A stretch of 64,000 nucleotides of DNA from Rhizobiaceae bacterium (GCA_027483885.1 JAIXTO010000042.1:1-64000); one strand, 5' to 3'; positions 10,022 to 19,958 are shown, counted from the first letter of the stretch. Program-made: numbers and translations. Notes: generated by a model from the letters alone, not told the origin.

Positions 10022-11143
10022 ATGAGACAGAAGCTTTCCCGCATCCTGCGCCTCGGCATCAAGGAACTCTACAGCCTGAAGGCCGATCCGGTCATGATGG
10101 TGCTCATTCTTTATGCCTTCACGCTCGCCATCTACACGGTGTCAACAGGGGCAAAGTCAGAGGTGGAAAACGCCTCTGTCGCGGTGGTCGATGAAGACCG
10201 ATCCATGCTGTCTGCGCGGCTGCGCGATGGGCTGATGCAGCCTTTCTTCCAGACGCCGGCGCTTATCGAGGCCCGCGATGTCGATGCCGCCATGAACAGC
10301 GGCACCTATACGTTCGTGCTCGAAATTCCGCCGAAATTCGAACAGGATGTGATTGCCGGCCGCAAGCCCACCGTCCAGATCGCCGTCGATGCCACGGCCA
10401 TGTCGCTTGCCGGCACCGGTGCCACCTATATCCAGAGCATCATCACTCAGGAAGTTGCCACCGCGCTGCCGCGCAGCACGACCAGCGATCCGATCAATCT
10501 CGTCATCAGCGCCCGCTTCAACCCGAACCTCATGTCGATGTGGTTCAACGCGGTGATGCAGGTGATCAACAACGTCACCATGCTCTCAGTCATCCTGACG
10601 GGGGCCGCCCTCATCCGCGAGCGCGAACACGGCACCATCGAGCACCTGCTGGTGATGCCGGTGACGCCCGGCGAAATCATGCTGTCGAAGATCTGGTCGA
10701 ACGGCATGGTGATCGTGGTCGCCGCCGTCCTGTCGCTGGTGGTGGTTGTCGAGCGGGTGCTTCACGTTCCCGTCGCGGGCTCGCTCGGGCTCTTCATTGC
10801 AGCTGCCGTGCTCTACCAGTTCTCCGTCACGTCGCTTGGTATCCTGATTGCCACGGTCTCCAGTTCCATGGCGCAGTTCGGCCTCATCGCCATACCGGTG
10901 CTGATCGCCATGAACCTCTTGTCGGGCAGCACGACACCGATGGAAAGCATGCCGCCCTTCCTGCAAACCGTGATGCAGATTTCACCCTCGACGCATTTCG
11001 TGGCCCTGTCGCAAGCCATTCTCTATCGCGGCGCCGGCCTGTCGGCCGTGTGGACCTCGATGGTGGCGCTGCTTGTCCTCGGAGCGCTCTTTTTTGTCAT
11101 GGCGCTCCTGCGCTTCCGCCGCTCGCTGACGTCTGCGGCGTGA
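10022..11143 (+). CDS. ABC-2 type permease, YhhJ-like
   Basis: This 373-residue membrane protein completes the efflux set with the adaptor and the ATPase-permease fusion. It has one N-terminal transmembrane helix (VMMVLILYAFTLAIYTV), a large extracytoplasmic domain with VEIP-like sequence (FVLEIPPKFEQDVIAGRKP), and five C-terminal helices including the ABC-2 signature region (REREHGTIEHLLVMPVTPGEIMLSKI). ATG 10022 is one base after the preceding stop, so an upstream extension inside rbbA was rejected. Together with the permease part of RbbA it would form a heterodimeric channel. The substrate is unknown; YhiI-RbbA-YhhJ homologues are usually called drug or small-molecule exporters. Confidence 0.88.
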   Translation: MRQKLSRILRLGIKELYSLKADPVMMVLILYAFTLAIYTVSTGAKSEVENASVAVVDEDRSMLSARLRDGLMQPFFQTPALIEARDVDAAMNSGTYTFVLEIPPKFEQDVIAGRKPTVQIAVDATAMSLAGTGATYIQSIITQEVATALPRSTTSDPINLVISARFNPNLMSMWFNAVMQVINNVTMLSVILTGAALIREREHGTIEHLLVMPVTPGEIMLSKIWSNGMVIVVAAVLSLVVVVERVLHVPVAGSLGLFIAAAVLYQFSVTSLGILIATVSSSMAQFGLIAIPVLIAMNLLSGSTTPMESMPPFLQTVMQISPSTHFVALSQAILYRGAGLSAVWTSMVALLVLGALFFVMALLRFRRSLTSAA

Positions 11144-11159
11144 AGCGGGGAGGGTGGAC

Positions 11160-11954
11160 TTAACCGACGGCCGCGAGCGGTTCCAGTGGCTGGATTTCCG
11201 GCCAGAAGGGCTCGGTTGCCGCCATCAGGGCAGGGGTTGCGGCGGCAATATAGGGAATGCCGTTGCGGGTGCCGATGCGTACATCAAGCCCTGCCTCGCG
11301 CGCCAGAACCGCGCCGCCTGCAATGTCCCACATGGTCGTGAACTTCTGCAGGTGGCCGTCATAGGTGCCGCGGGCGGAAAACACGAGACCGATCGAGGTG
11401 GAGCGGATGGACTGCACCACCCAGCCGGCATGGCGAAGACCGATCGTCAGAGCCGCCACTTCTTCGGATTCGCTGACCGCGCTATCGCCGAGCGACATCA
11501 GGCGCACGTCCTCAAAGGTGGTGTCGCGCACGAAGGGCTGACCGTTGAGAAAAAGCCCGGTGCCATCGGCTGCCGCATAGATTTCCCCCATCGAGGGCAT
11601 CGCAACCACGCCAAGCTCGGGTCGGCCATGGCGCACGAAGCCGAGCGAAATGCCCCAGAGCGGCGATCCGCGCAGGAAATTCGTCGTGCCGTCGATGGGG
11701 TCGACGATCCAGTAGGCATCGTCGGCCACGCCGCCCATCTCCTCGCCGAGCACCGTTTCGCCGGGGAAGGCCTCCGCCAGCCGATCGCGCACCAGCTGTT
11801 CGACGGCGGTATCGGCTTCCGAGACGAAATCCTGAAACCCCTTTGCACGGGTGGCGATGCTGGTGCGGTCTTTATGAAAGCGCAGCGCCAGCTCCATGGC
11901 CTCTGCAATCACCGCAGAGGCACGCTCAAGTCGTTCATGGGAAATCGTCATCAT
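11160..11954 (-). CDS. Inositol monophosphatase family phosphatase
   Basis: The 264-residue protein is a magnesium-dependent phosphatase of the IMPase/FIG superfamily. Its metal-binding motifs are clear: GEEMGG, WIVDPIDGTTNF (the DPIDGT box) and WDIAGGAVLAREAG (WDxAxG box). Substrates in the family include inositol phosphates, histidinol phosphate and PAP, so the name stays generic. It begins six bases after the GDPD gene ends and is probably co-transcribed with it. In this setting a role in releasing phosphate from a polyol phosphate made by the GDPD enzyme is plausible but inferred. Start is at ATG 11954; the adjacent ATG 11951 is equally possible. Confidence 0.9.
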   Translation of the reverse strand: MMTISHERLERASAVIAEAMELALRFHKDRTSIATRAKGFQDFVSEADTAVEQLVRDRLAEAFPGETVLGEEMGGVADDAYWIVDPIDGTTNFLRGSPLWGISLGFVRHGRPELGVVAMPSMGEIYAAADGTGLFLNGQPFVRDTTFEDVRLMSLGDSAVSESEEVAALTIGLRHAGWVVQSIRSTSIGLVFSARGTYDGHLQKFTTMWDIAGGAVLAREAGLDVRIGTRNGIPYIAAATPALMAATEPFWPEIQPLEPLAAVG

Positions 11955-11959
11955 TTGCC

Positions 11960-12874
11960 TTATTTGCCTTCTGCGCCAGAGCGCGTGTTGAGCCATGTCC
12001 TGAAGGCCCCGACCTCGTCCGTCTGAATGGCGCCGACGCCGGCATCGATGAGCGCACCCCAGACGCTGTCCGGATCGGTCAGTGCCCTGGTATCGTTGAA
12101 ATCGAGACAATGGGAAACGTCAAGCGTATTGATCCAGAGGCGGATGTTCTGGCGTTCCAGTTCCGCCCGTCCCGTCTCGAGATCGGCGATATTTTGGAAC
12201 TTCACCTCGATCATCGGCGCGTGAAGAACAGCGATGCGGGAGAGATCCTCGGCAAACCGGCCGGGGCGAACCGCAAACATCGGCATATGCGGGATCTTGC
12301 CGAACCAGTCGGCGTCGAGAATGTCGAAATGGTCGGCATCGGGGTCTATATCGGTCTTCACCAGCACCTGATCGGCGATGCCAAGGCGCAGCACCGTCTC
12401 CATCACCTGGGGCAGATCGCGGGCATATTTCGTATCGATGTTGACGGTGATTTTTCCCCGCGCTTCCTCCAGCACCTCTTCGAGCGTCGGCACGCATTCC
12501 TCAGTGAGAGCGGCATCGGCACCGCCGGCGCCGGCGCGCAGCATGGCCTTGCGCACCGTCTCAAACGGCAGTTCACTCACCACGCCGCGACCATCCGTGG
12601 TGCGGTCAAGCGTCGCATCGTGGATCACCATCAGCCGGCCATCAACTGTTGCCTGCGTATCGATCTCGATCATCTCGACGCCGTGTTCGATGGCGGCGCG
12701 CACGGAGGCCAGCGAATTTTCCGCCGTCTTCACCCAAAACCCGCGATGGGCAATGGTGAGGATCGCCGGATTGCTGCGCGAGGCAACGGACAAGACATCA
12801 AACGGAAAGGCAGCAGCCTCTGGCTCTGCAGCGGTCGTCTCGTTCTCGGCAAGCGCTGAGAAGGCACGGGTCAT
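11960..12874 (-). CDS. Glycerophosphodiester phosphodiesterase family protein
   Basis: GDPD enzymes cleave glycerophosphodiesters to glycerol-3-phosphate and an alcohol. The 304-residue protein shows the active-site blocks: IAHRGFW with the catalytic HR, then the ENSLASVRAAIEHGVEMIEIDTQ segment carrying the metal-binding E-x-D, and the catalytic histidine in VIHDATLDRTTDG. No signal peptide is evident at ATG 12874, so a cytoplasmic (UgpQ-like) enzyme is likely. AGGAG lies nine bases upstream. An in-frame TTG at 12907 would extend it by 11 residues. A Pho-box-like repeat lies at 12936-12953, consistent with phosphate-starvation control. Confidence 0.9.
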   Translation of the reverse strand: MTRAFSALAENETTAAEPEAAAFPFDVLSVASRSNPAILTIAHRGFWVKTAENSLASVRAAIEHGVEMIEIDTQATVDGRLMVIHDATLDRTTDGRGVVSELPFETVRKAMLRAGAGGADAALTEECVPTLEEVLEEARGKITVNIDTKYARDLPQVMETVLRLGIADQVLVKTDIDPDADHFDILDADWFGKIPHMPMFAVRPGRFAEDLSRIAVLHAPMIEVKFQNIADLETGRAELERQNIRLWINTLDVSHCLDFNDTRALTDPDSVWGALIDAGVGAIQTDEVGAFRTWLNTRSGAEGK

Positions 12875-12935
12875 GGCTCTGGTCTCCTGGGGTCCATGAA
12901 GTGGCAAGGATGGCGCCCTCCTTAAACCCGCTTTG

Positions 12936-12953
12936 ATATGAGATTTGTGACAG
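12936..12953 (-). promoter_or_regulatory. Candidate Pho box upstream of the GDPD gene
   Basis: On the minus strand this reads CTGTCACAAATCTCATAT, which matches 14 of 18 positions of the PhoB consensus CTGTCATAAATCTGTCAT, including the AAAT linker. The first heptamer is strong and the second weak (4 of 7). It lies 62 bp upstream of the GDPD start and has the correct orientation. The phosphodiester function of the gene supports it. Confidence 0.45.
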
Positions 12954-13046
12954 AACCTGCTGAAGTGTCCTGACGCGCACCTGCAACCCTTTGTATTATT
13001 GGCGATTTTCCATCACACAATCGTGCATCCGAAAGCATGATCAATC

Positions 13047-13074
13047 TTGACTGCACTTATCCGCTTTCTATAAG
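13047..13074 (+). promoter_or_regulatory. Sigma-70-type promoter of the ferric transporter operon
   Basis: TTGACT at 13047-13052 and TATAAG at 13069-13074 are separated by 16 bp. Transcription would begin near 13081, leaving a leader of about 35 bases before the TTG start of the binding-protein gene. No perfect TGA-N9-TCA iron box is present here; the closest is TGA-N9-TCC overlapping the -35. Confidence 0.6.
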
Positions 13075-13117
13075 TCATGCCGGACATTCCCATGAGATCA
13101 TCGCCATGGAGGCACAC

Positions 13118-14158
13118 TTGATTTCTCATCCTAAAGCCACGCGCCGCACAGCGCTCACCCTGTCTGTTCTTGCCCTGTCTCTTGCCTCGCCTTTTGCCTC
13201 GATCGCAACGGTTGCGCAGGCGCAGGTGGCAGACAGCCTCACCATCTACAATGCCCAGCACGAAGGCCTGACCCAGGAATGGGTGAAGGCGTTCACCGAA
13301 GAGACGGGCATTGCAGTGACCGTGCGCAACGGCTCGGACATGGAATTTGCCAACCAGATCGTGCAGGAAGGCGCCAATTCCCCGGCCGACCTCTTCCTCA
13401 CCGAAAACTCGCCGGCCATGACGCTGGTGGATGGTGCCGGCCTGTTTGAGCCTGTGGACGCCGCCACGCTTGCGCAGGTGCCGGATGGGTCTAAGCCCTC
13501 CAACGGCCATTGGGTCGGCATTGCCGCCCGCTCCACCGTGTTTGCCTATGACAAGACGAAGCTTTCCGCCGACAAGCTGCCAAAAACCATGGAAGAGCTT
13601 GCAGACCCCGCCTGGAAGGGCCGCTGGGCCGCATCGCCGTCGGGCGCCGATTTCCAGGCCATCGTCGGGGCCTTCCTGGAGTTGAAGGGTGAGGCGGCAA
13701 CCGCTGCGTGGCTGAAGGGCATGAAGGAAAACTTCGTCGCCTATCGCGGCAATTCCACCGCCATGAAGGCCGTTAATGCCGGACAGATCGAAGGCGCGCT
13801 GATCTATCATTACTACTATTTCGGCGATCAGGCCCGCACCGGCGAAAACAGCAAGAACGTCGCTCTGCATTACTTCCGCAATCAGGATCCAGGCGCCTTC
13901 GTCAGCGTGTCCGGCGGCGGCATTTTGGCCTCCAGCAAGCACAAGCAGCAGGCGCAGGCTTTCCTGAAATGGCTGACGGCCAAGGGCGGGCAGGACATTC
14001 TGCGCACCGGCACCTCGTTTGAATATGCCGTGGGTCGTGACGCCCAGTCCAACAAGGCGCTGGTGCCGCTCTCCGATCTCGGCGCCCCCACCGTCGATCC
14101 GGCCCACCTCAACAACGCCAAGGTAACGGATCTGATGACGGCCGCCGGAATCCTCTGA
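13118..14158 (+). CDS. fbpA: Ferric iron ABC transporter, periplasmic binding protein (FbpA-like)
   Basis: This 346-residue protein would capture ferric ion in the periplasm. A signal peptide is clear ([20 protein letters not shown], ending AQAQ|VADS). The iron ligands of Neisseria FbpA can all be placed: His48 (IYNAQHEG), Glu96 (FLTEN) and the twin tyrosines 232-233 (ALIYHYYYF aligns with ALINNYYWH). This favours iron over the sugar-phosphate specificity known for AfuA. I chose TTG 13118 because GGAGG lies at 13108-13112; ATG 13106 would add four residues. The permease and ATPase genes follow. Confidence 0.87.
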   Translation: MISHPKATRRTALTLSVLALSLASPFASIATVAQAQVADSLTIYNAQHEGLTQEWVKAFTEETGIAVTVRNGSDMEFANQIVQEGANSPADLFLTENSPAMTLVDGAGLFEPVDAATLAQVPDGSKPSNGHWVGIAARSTVFAYDKTKLSADKLPKTMEELADPAWKGRWAASPSGADFQAIVGAFLELKGEAATAAWLKGMKENFVAYRGNSTAMKAVNAGQIEGALIYHYYYFGDQARTGENSKNVALHYFRNQDPGAFVSVSGGGILASSKHKQQAQAFLKWLTAKGGQDILRTGTSFEYAVGRDAQSNKALVPLSDLGAPTVDPAHLNNAKVTDLMTAAGIL

Positions 14159-14231
14159 TTTCCAGCCGTCCATCAGTTGCCTCACGGCGTCGCAGAGCGT
14201 ATCTGCGGCGCTTGACAATTTCGGGCACAGA

Positions 14232-15797
14232 ATGACCCTCACCAGCCAGACAGAAGCGACAATGACACCGCGCCCGCGCCGGTCGTTCCACCTGTCCTGG
14301 GTTTCGCTGCTTGCTGTGTTTTTTGCCTGTCTGGCGCTCGTGCCGCTCGGTTTCGTGATCTGGGCGACATTTGCCACGGGCTTCGAGACGGCGACAACGC
14401 TGATCCTTCGCCCGCGTGTGGCGGGCCTTCTGATGAACACCGTCCTCCTGATCGTGCTCACCGTGCCGGCCTGCGTGGTGCTGGGCGTGGCGCTCGCGTG
14501 GCTGACGGAGCGCACGGACATGCCGGGCGCGCGGCTGTTTTCATGGTTGAGCGTCGCCCCGCTTGCCGTGCCCGCCTTCGTCCACAGCTATGCCTGGATC
14601 GGTGTCTGGCCGGGTCTCAACGGTCTTGCCGCCGGCGTGCCGATTTCCATCGTCGCCTATTTCCCCTTCCTCTACCTGCCGGTTGCCGCAGCGCTGCGGC
14701 TTCTAGATCCGGGGCTGGAAGATCAGGCGGCATCGCTGGGGCTTACCCCCCGCGCCGTCTTCTTCCGGGTGGTGCTGCCGCAGCTGCGCCTTGCCATTTT
14801 GGGCGGCGCGCTGCTGATTGCGCTGCACCTTCTGTCCGAATACGGTCTCTTTGCGATGATCCGTTTCGATACCTTCACGACGGCCATCATCGACCAGTTC
14901 CAGTCGACCTATAATGGCGTCGCCGCCAACATGCTGGCCGTCGTGCTGGTGTTATGCTGCCTCGTCTTCCTCGGGCTCGATTACGCCATTCGCGGCCGCC
15001 AGCGTTATGCGCGGCTGGGATCGGGCGTCGCGCGCCGCACAAGCATCACGCCGCTTGGGCCCATGCGGTATCCAGCCCTTCTGCTGCCCATCGCAACCGT
15101 GGCCTTTTCACTCGGTATTCCAGCCCTCACGCTCGGGCACTGGCTGCTGGCCGGCGGCGCTGATATCTGGCGCCTCGATGCCATCGGCCTTGCGCTCTGG
15201 CAGACGCTTCGGATCTGCCTCATCGGCGGGCTTGCGACGACGGCTGCCGCAATCCCGATTGCCTGGCTTTCGGTGCGCCGTCCCTGTGCGAAAAACCGGC
15301 TGATCGAAGGTTGTTATTATCTGGCGAGCGCCATGCCGGGTGTCGTCGTGGCGCTGGCGCTTGTGACCATCACGGTGAAGGTCGCAACGCTCTACCAGAC
15401 GCTCGCCACCATCGTTTTTGCCTATGTCATCCTGTTCCTGCCGCGCGCGCTGGTTAGCCTGCGCGCCAGCATTGCGCAGGTGCCGAAGGAACTGGAACAG
15501 GCGGCCGAAAGCCTTGGCCGCTCGCCGGCCCGGGCAGTTCTTGCCACCACCGTGCGGCTGGCGGCACCGGGGGCAGCGGCCGGTCTTGCGCTTTCGTCGC
15601 TCGGCATCATGAACGAGCTGACGGCCACGCAGATGCTGGCACCCAACGGCACACGCACGCTTGCCATAGCGTTTTGGGCACTGACCGGCGAAATCGATTA
15701 TGCCGGTGCTGCCCCTTACGCGCTGCTGATGGTGGTGTTTTCGCTGCCGCTGACATGGCTTCTCTATCAACAATCAAAGAAGATCGCCGGACGATGA
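14232..15797 (+). CDS. fbpB: Ferric iron ABC transporter permease (FbpB-like)
   Basis: The 521-residue protein contains two fused permease halves, as is normal for FbpB/AfuB/ThiP-type transporters, and about twelve transmembrane helices. Each half carries an EAA-type coupling loop: [24 protein letters not shown] in the first and [24 protein letters not shown] in the second. It would carry the ion from the FbpA-like protein across the inner membrane. It starts 73 bp after that gene and its stop overlaps the ATPase start (ATGA). ATG 14262 inside the frame is an alternative start. Confidence 0.9.
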   Translation: MTLTSQTEATMTPRPRRSFHLSWVSLLAVFFACLALVPLGFVIWATFATGFETATTLILRPRVAGLLMNTVLLIVLTVPACVVLGVALAWLTERTDMPGARLFSWLSVAPLAVPAFVHSYAWIGVWPGLNGLAAGVPISIVAYFPFLYLPVAAALRLLDPGLEDQAASLGLTPRAVFFRVVLPQLRLAILGGALLIALHLLSEYGLFAMIRFDTFTTAIIDQFQSTYNGVAANMLAVVLVLCCLVFLGLDYAIRGRQRYARLGSGVARRTSITPLGPMRYPALLLPIATVAFSLGIPALTLGHWLLAGGADIWRLDAIGLALWQTLRICLIGGLATTAAAIPIAWLSVRRPCAKNRLIEGCYYLASAMPGVVVALALVTITVKVATLYQTLATIVFAYVILFLPRALVSLRASIAQVPKELEQAAESLGRSPARAVLATTVRLAAPGAAAGLALSSLGIMNELTATQMLAPNGTRTLAIAFWALTGEIDYAGAAPYALLMVVFSLPLTWLLYQQSKKIAGR

Positions 15798-16849
15798 CAC
15801 TGCTCGAGATCTGGACGCTTCGGAAGCATTACGGTCCGGTCACCGCCGTGGATGGCGTAAGCCTTGCGATCGAAAGCGGCAGCCGCACGGCCATTGTCGG
15901 CCCTTCCGGCTGCGGCAAGACGACGCTTTTGCGGCTGATCGCCGGCTTCGAGGCGCCAGACGGCGGTTCGATCACCTTCGACGGCGCGTTGATTGCCGAC
16001 GAACGGTCGCAGATCCCTGCCCACAAACGCGGCGTCGGCATCGTCTCGCAGGATGGTTCGCTGTTTCCGCATCTCACCGTCGAACAGAATATCGGCTTTG
16101 GCCTGAAGGACGACGCGGCAGACCGCAAGATCCGCATCAGCGAGCTGATGGACATGGTGGAACTCGACCGGGCCATGCTGACGCGCCGCCCGGACGAGCT
16201 TTCCGGCGGACAGCAGCAACGCGTGGCGCTCGCCCGCGCCATGGCAAGGCGCCCCCGCGTGATCCTGCTCGACGAGCCGTTCTCAGCGCTCGATACCGGA
16301 CTTCGCGTTGCAACCCGAAAGGCTGTCGGTGCGGTGCTTTCAGCGGCCGGTATCACCACGGTTCTGGTGACCCATGATCAGGCCGAAGCACTGGCCTTTG
16401 CCGATCAGGTGGTGGTGATGCGCGCCGGCCGTTTTGCGCAGGTGGGCACACCGCGCGAGGTTTATGCGCACCCAGCAGACCCCGCAACCGCCGCCTTTCT
16501 GGGCGAAGCCATCGTGCTTGCCGCAAGACTTGAAAACGGACAGGCCACGACAATGCTCGGACAAATCGCCATCCACGACAGGAACCGGCAGGGCCAAGCC
16601 CAGATCCTGCTGCGTCCCGAACAGTTTTCGATCCTGCCGCATCAGGGGACCGAAGACAGCGCCTCCACAAACTTCACATCAGGCATCATCACCGACGTCG
16701 ATTTCTGTGGCCCGAGCTGCGATCTCGCCATCAGCCTCGACAAAAACCCGGACTTTTCGCTGCGCCTTGCCATGGCAAGCCAGCCGCTTTTCGAAAAAGG
16801 CGCGCGCGTCCAGATAAGCGTCAACGGCCCCGCACACGTCTTTTCGTGA
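15794..16849 (+). CDS. fbpC: Ferric iron ABC transporter ATP-binding protein (FbpC-like)
   Basis: This 351-residue ATPase powers the FbpAB system. It shows Walker [11 protein letters not shown]-loop region [13 protein letters not shown], signature [16 protein letters not shown], Walker [13 protein letters not shown] and the switch histidine in [12 protein letters not shown]-terminal regulatory region from about residue 240 includes a TOBE-like fold (LRPEQFSIL), as in FbpC and PotA. ATG 15794 overlaps the permease stop by four bases; the longer upstream frame lies inside the permease gene and was rejected. The gene converges on the phosphodiesterase gene 16901-17701. Confidence 0.9.
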   Translation: MTLLEIWTLRKHYGPVTAVDGVSLAIESGSRTAIVGPSGCGKTTLLRLIAGFEAPDGGSITFDGALIADERSQIPAHKRGVGIVSQDGSLFPHLTVEQNIGFGLKDDAADRKIRISELMDMVELDRAMLTRRPDELSGGQQQRVALARAMARRPRVILLDEPFSALDTGLRVATRKAVGAVLSAAGITTVLVTHDQAEALAFADQVVVMRAGRFAQVGTPREVYAHPADPATAAFLGEAIVLAARLENGQATTMLGQIAIHDRNRQGQAQILLRPEQFSILPHQGTEDSASTNFTSGIITDVDFCGPSCDLAISLDKNPDFSLRLAMASQPLFEKGARVQISVNGPAHVFS

Positions 16850-16900
16850 ACGAGGCCGAGTCACGGATCAAGGATCCATGCTAACGTCAGATAGCCGACA

Positions 16901-17701
16901 TCACGGCCCGTCACAGATCGGCGCCCGGTCGGTCGGGATCTCGCCCACCTCGGCACTGTAGGCGCGAAGGCCTTGGCTATCGAGGTCGATGATCCGGTAG
17001 CAGGGGTTGCCGCCGGTCCAGAATGGATTCGGGGTGTCGACATCGGTGATGAAACGATGCGCGCAGGCCTGGCCCGAGCTGTAGGCGATGCCTTCGGCTG
17101 TCGTGCCCGCCAGCGGAATGTGGATATGGCCGAAGACGATATGGCGAATGCCGGGCGCATGGCGGTTCAGGCGCTCCAGCACGGCGCCATCATCGTGCAT
17201 GCCGATCTTTTCGAAATGGGCAATCCGCGTCTCCATCGGCGGATGGTGGATGAACACCGTTACCGGCAGTTCACCGGCGCTTGCCAGCGTCTGGTCCAGC
17301 CAGGCCATGCGGTCGTCGCCGTAGATGCCACCGATCACGCCGGCCTCGTGGCTGTCGAGGAACAGCAGGCGGCCTGCCTCGCTATCGATGAACGACTGGA
17401 TGAAGCCGTTTTCATCACGGGGATGGTCGGGAAAGGCTGCGATAAAGTTCGGACGGTCGTCGTGATTGCCGAGCATCAGGCGCGTCTCAAAAGGCACCGG
17501 CGCCAGAATATCCTTGAGGAGCGCGTAGGCGTCGGGATCGCCGTGGTTGCAGAGGTCGCCCGTCATCACCAGCAGGTCGGCATCGGAATGTTTGTCAACG
17601 ATATCGGCAATGGCAGCGCGCAGCTGCTTTTCCGGGTCCACGCCGTTTACCACGACACCCGACGGCATCAGATGCGTGTCGGTGAGCTGAATGATCTTCA
17701 T
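16901..17701 (-). CDS. Metallophosphodiesterase, GpdQ/CpdA-like
   Basis: The 266-residue protein is a dinuclear-metal phosphodiesterase. Motifs in order are DTHLM (DxH), GDLCNHGD (GD), GNHDDRPN (GNHD), FIHHPPME (H) and GHIHIP (GHxH), with no signal peptide. The family includes glycerophosphodiesterase GpdQ and cAMP phosphodiesterase CpdA. It is the last gene of the ugp operon, 75 bp after ugpB and on the same strand. A GpdQ-like role in cleaving imported glycerophosphodiesters is therefore the better reading, though this is inference from context. Confidence 0.85.
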   Translation of the reverse strand: MKIIQLTDTHLMPSGVVVNGVDPEKQLRAAIADIVDKHSDADLLVMTGDLCNHGDPDAYALLKDILAPVPFETRLMLGNHDDRPNFIAAFPDHPRDENGFIQSFIDSEAGRLLFLDSHEAGVIGGIYGDDRMAWLDQTLASAGELPVTVFIHHPPMETRIAHFEKIGMHDDGAVLERLNRHAPGIRHIVFGHIHIPLAGTTAEGIAYSSGQACAHRFITDVDTPNPFWTGGNPCYRIIDLDSQGLRAYSAEVGEIPTDRAPICDGP

Positions 17702-17776
17702 GACGGTCTTTCTTCAAGGGCAGAAATCGGCTGCGGAGGTTTTTCCCCCGCAGCCTTTCGCGAGCGATGAACCCGC

Positions 17777-19072
17777 TTATTTCGACATCAGGGCGTTGGT
17801 CTGTTCGACGATCTGCTTCAGACCGGCTTCCGGCGTCACTTCGCCGCGCATGACGGTGCCGATGATATCGCGCTGGGTGCGCCAGATACGAACCGAGTCA
17901 CCGCCGGGATAACCGGCCCACGGCAGCGAACGGTCAGCCTGCAGCGACGCCGTCTTGACGTTCGGATGCTCGGCGTAATAGGGCGCGAGGAACTCTGGGC
18001 CGGTCGCCTGCTTGTTGGTCGGCAGGTAGCCGGTGATGCGCACGATGACATTCTGGGCTTCAGGACCGGTGATCCACTTCAGGTATTTCCAGGCAGCGTC
18101 CTGCTTGGCCTTGTCCTGGGTGAGGATCACGGCCGAGTTGCCGCCTGTGGGCACGCCGCCCTTTTCCGGGTTGTCCAGCGGGAAGGTCGAAGTGGTCAGC
18201 TTGAAGCGATCGCCAACGAGGCCTTCGATCGTCTGCACATGCGCCGGCGTCGAGAAGATGAAGCCGGTGAGGCCTGCGCCGAACTGCTGGCGCGACTGGT
18301 CCCAGTCGAGCAGCGTCTGGCCGCCTTCGGTGACGAACTGGCGGGTGAGCTTCAGCGCGTTGAGGCCGATCTCGTTGTCGAAGGCCACCTTTTTGGTGGC
18401 TGCATCGACCAACGTGCCGCCCTGCTGGAAGATCAGCGACTGCCACAGCCAGTCGTCCGGCCAACCGTTGATGTCATAACCCATGCCGGCGATCTTCGGA
18501 TCGAGCGCATGGATCTTGGCGGCCAGCGCCAGCAGTTCCTTGAAGGTTTTGGGCATGTTGGCCGGGTCGCCACCGGCCTTCTTCACGAGGTCGGCGTTGA
18601 CATAGATGATCGGCGAGGAGGCATTGACCGGCAGGCCATATTGCTTGCCATCGATCTGGCCAAGCGCGGCCATTTTCGGGCTGTAGTTCTTGTCGAGGAA
18701 GGCCTGGCCGCCTTCGGCTTGAATGAACGGGCCAAGGTCGGTGATCTGCTTGCGGGGGGCAAGTGTGTGAACGAGTTCGGCCGTCAGGTTATAGCCGGAG
18801 AAATACACGTCCGGCAGGTTGCCGGTCACGGCCGAACGCAGCACCTGCTGCTGGCCTTCATTGTAGCCGGGTGCCGGTGCGAGAAAGTTGATCTTGATAT
18901 CCGGATTGTTCTTCATGAACTCATCGGCGAGCGGCTGATGAAATTTCGTGAAGCCCGGAAGGTTGTAAAGAACCTCAAGCGTGACATCTGCGGCAAAACC
19001 TGGCTTGGCAAGGCCGGCCAGAGCAAGGCAGAGGGCAAGCCCGCCGGTTGCGGTGCGTCGGGTAATCTTCAT
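17777..19072 (-). CDS. ugpB: Glycerol-3-phosphate-type ABC transporter binding protein (UgpB-like)
   Basis: The 431-residue periplasmic binding protein has a signal peptide (KITRRTATGGLALCLALAG, ending FAAD) and the fold of family-1 extracellular solute-binding proteins. Segments such as VLYNLPGFTKFHQPLADEFMKNNP and PTGGNSAVILTQ are typical of UgpB-like proteins. GGAG lies seven bases before ATG 19072. It is placed after the permease genes (order C-A-E-B). The assignment to glycerol-3-phosphate or glycerophosphodiesters rests on the Pho-box-like repeat upstream and the phosphodiesterase downstream. Confidence 0.82.
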   Translation of the reverse strand: MKITRRTATGGLALCLALAGLAKPGFAADVTLEVLYNLPGFTKFHQPLADEFMKNNPDIKINFLAPAPGYNEGQQQVLRSAVTGNLPDVYFSGYNLTAELVHTLAPRKQITDLGPFIQAEGGQAFLDKNYSPKMAALGQIDGKQYGLPVNASSPIIYVNADLVKKAGGDPANMPKTFKELLALAAKIHALDPKIAGMGYDINGWPDDWLWQSLIFQQGGTLVDAATKKVAFDNEIGLNALKLTRQFVTEGGQTLLDWDQSRQQFGAGLTGFIFSTPAHVQTIEGLVGDRFKLTTSTFPLDNPEKGGVPTGGNSAVILTQDKAKQDAAWKYLKWITGPEAQNVIVRITGYLPTNKQATGPEFLAPYYAEHPNVKTASLQADRSLPWAGYPGGDSVRIWRTQRDIIGTVMRGEVTPEAGLKQIVEQTNALMSK

Positions 19073-19136
19073 GGTCAGTCTCCAAAAGGAATTTTTGAGG
19101 CAGTATGGGAGGGAGGAAAGCTGGACAGGGGCGCGG

Positions 19137-19958
19137 TTATTTGACCCCCGTCATCGTGATGCCTGCGATGAAATGCCTGCGGGCAAAGAGGAAGCAGATG
19201 ACCATCGGCGCGGTGATGATAGCGGCACCCGCCATCAGGGCACCGTAGTTGGCGCCGGATTCGACATCGGCAAAAAACAGCATGCCGAGCGGCGGCGGTG
19301 CGAGATTGGTGTCGGTGACGACGATCATCGGCCAGTAGAGGTCGTTCCAGTGCGCCACCAGCGAGAACACGGCAAAGGCTGCCAGCGACGGCAGCGATCC
19401 GCGCAGCACCAGCCGCCAGCAGATCTCCATCTCGGAAAATCCGTCCATGCGGGCCGCTTCGATCACCTCTTCCGGGTAGCTGCGGAAGGACTGGTGAAAC
19501 AGGAAGATCGCAAACACCGAGAGGAAGAACGGTGCCATCATGGCAAAATAGGTGTTGAGCAGGTTGGCCTTGGCAAGCCCGACGAACAGCGGCAGCGCCA
19601 GCGCCTGCATCGGCACGCAGAGGGCGGCGATGATCAGCGTCATCATCAGCCGGCGCGCCGGAAAGCGCAGCTTTGCCAGCGCATAGGCGGCCGGCACGGC
19701 CGTCAGCACCTGGACGATGAGAATGCCGCCGCAGACGATGACACCGTTCAGCATGAAACGCAGCATCGGCACCTGCGACGCGGCCCGCGAGTAGTTTTGC
19801 ACGGCATCGAACTGTCGCGGGATCGGCCAGAGCGACACATCGAAGATTTCCGACGGCGAGCGGATCGACGTCAGGAACATCCAGTAGAAGGGCAAAAGCA
19901 TCGGAATGGCGCCGAGTGCGAGCACCAGATGCGGCAGATATTTGCGGACGTGTCCCAT
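19137..19958 (-). CDS. ugpE: ABC transporter permease (UgpE-like)
   Basis: A 273-residue inner-membrane permease of the MalG/UgpE type with six predicted helices. The cytoplasmic EAA loop is EEVIEAARMDGFSEMEICWR. It would pair with the UgpA-like protein to form the channel. Its ATG overlaps the stop of the preceding gene as TGATG. The length is typical for the family. Confidence 0.87.
   Translation of the reverse strand: MGHVRKYLPHLVLALGAIPMLLPFYWMFLTSIRSPSEIFDVSLWPIPRQFDAVQNYSRAASQVPMLRFMLNGVIVCGGILIVQVLTAVPAAYALAKLRFPARRLMMTLIIAALCVPMQALALPLFVGLAKANLLNTYFAMMAPFFLSVFAIFLFHQSFRSYPEEVIEAARMDGFSEMEICWRLVLRGSLPSLAAFAVFSLVAHWNDLYWPMIVVTDTNLAPPPLGMLFFADVESGANYGALMAGAAIITAPMVICFLFARRHFIAGITMTGVK

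Noticed and set aside
7720..10062. Open frame of 780 codons on the minus strand
   Set aside because: It lies antisense to the RbbA-like gene, has no family motif and the skewed composition of a shadow frame in GC-rich DNA.
13047..13063. Possible RirA box before fbpA
   Set aside because: The best match is TGA-N9-TCC, one base short of the core, and it has no symmetrical arms.
13118..16849. FbpABC set read as a sugar-phosphate (AfuABC-type) importer because of its phosphate neighbours
   Set aside because: The binding protein keeps the His, Glu and twin Tyr ligands of ferric-binding FbpA, so iron is the better call.
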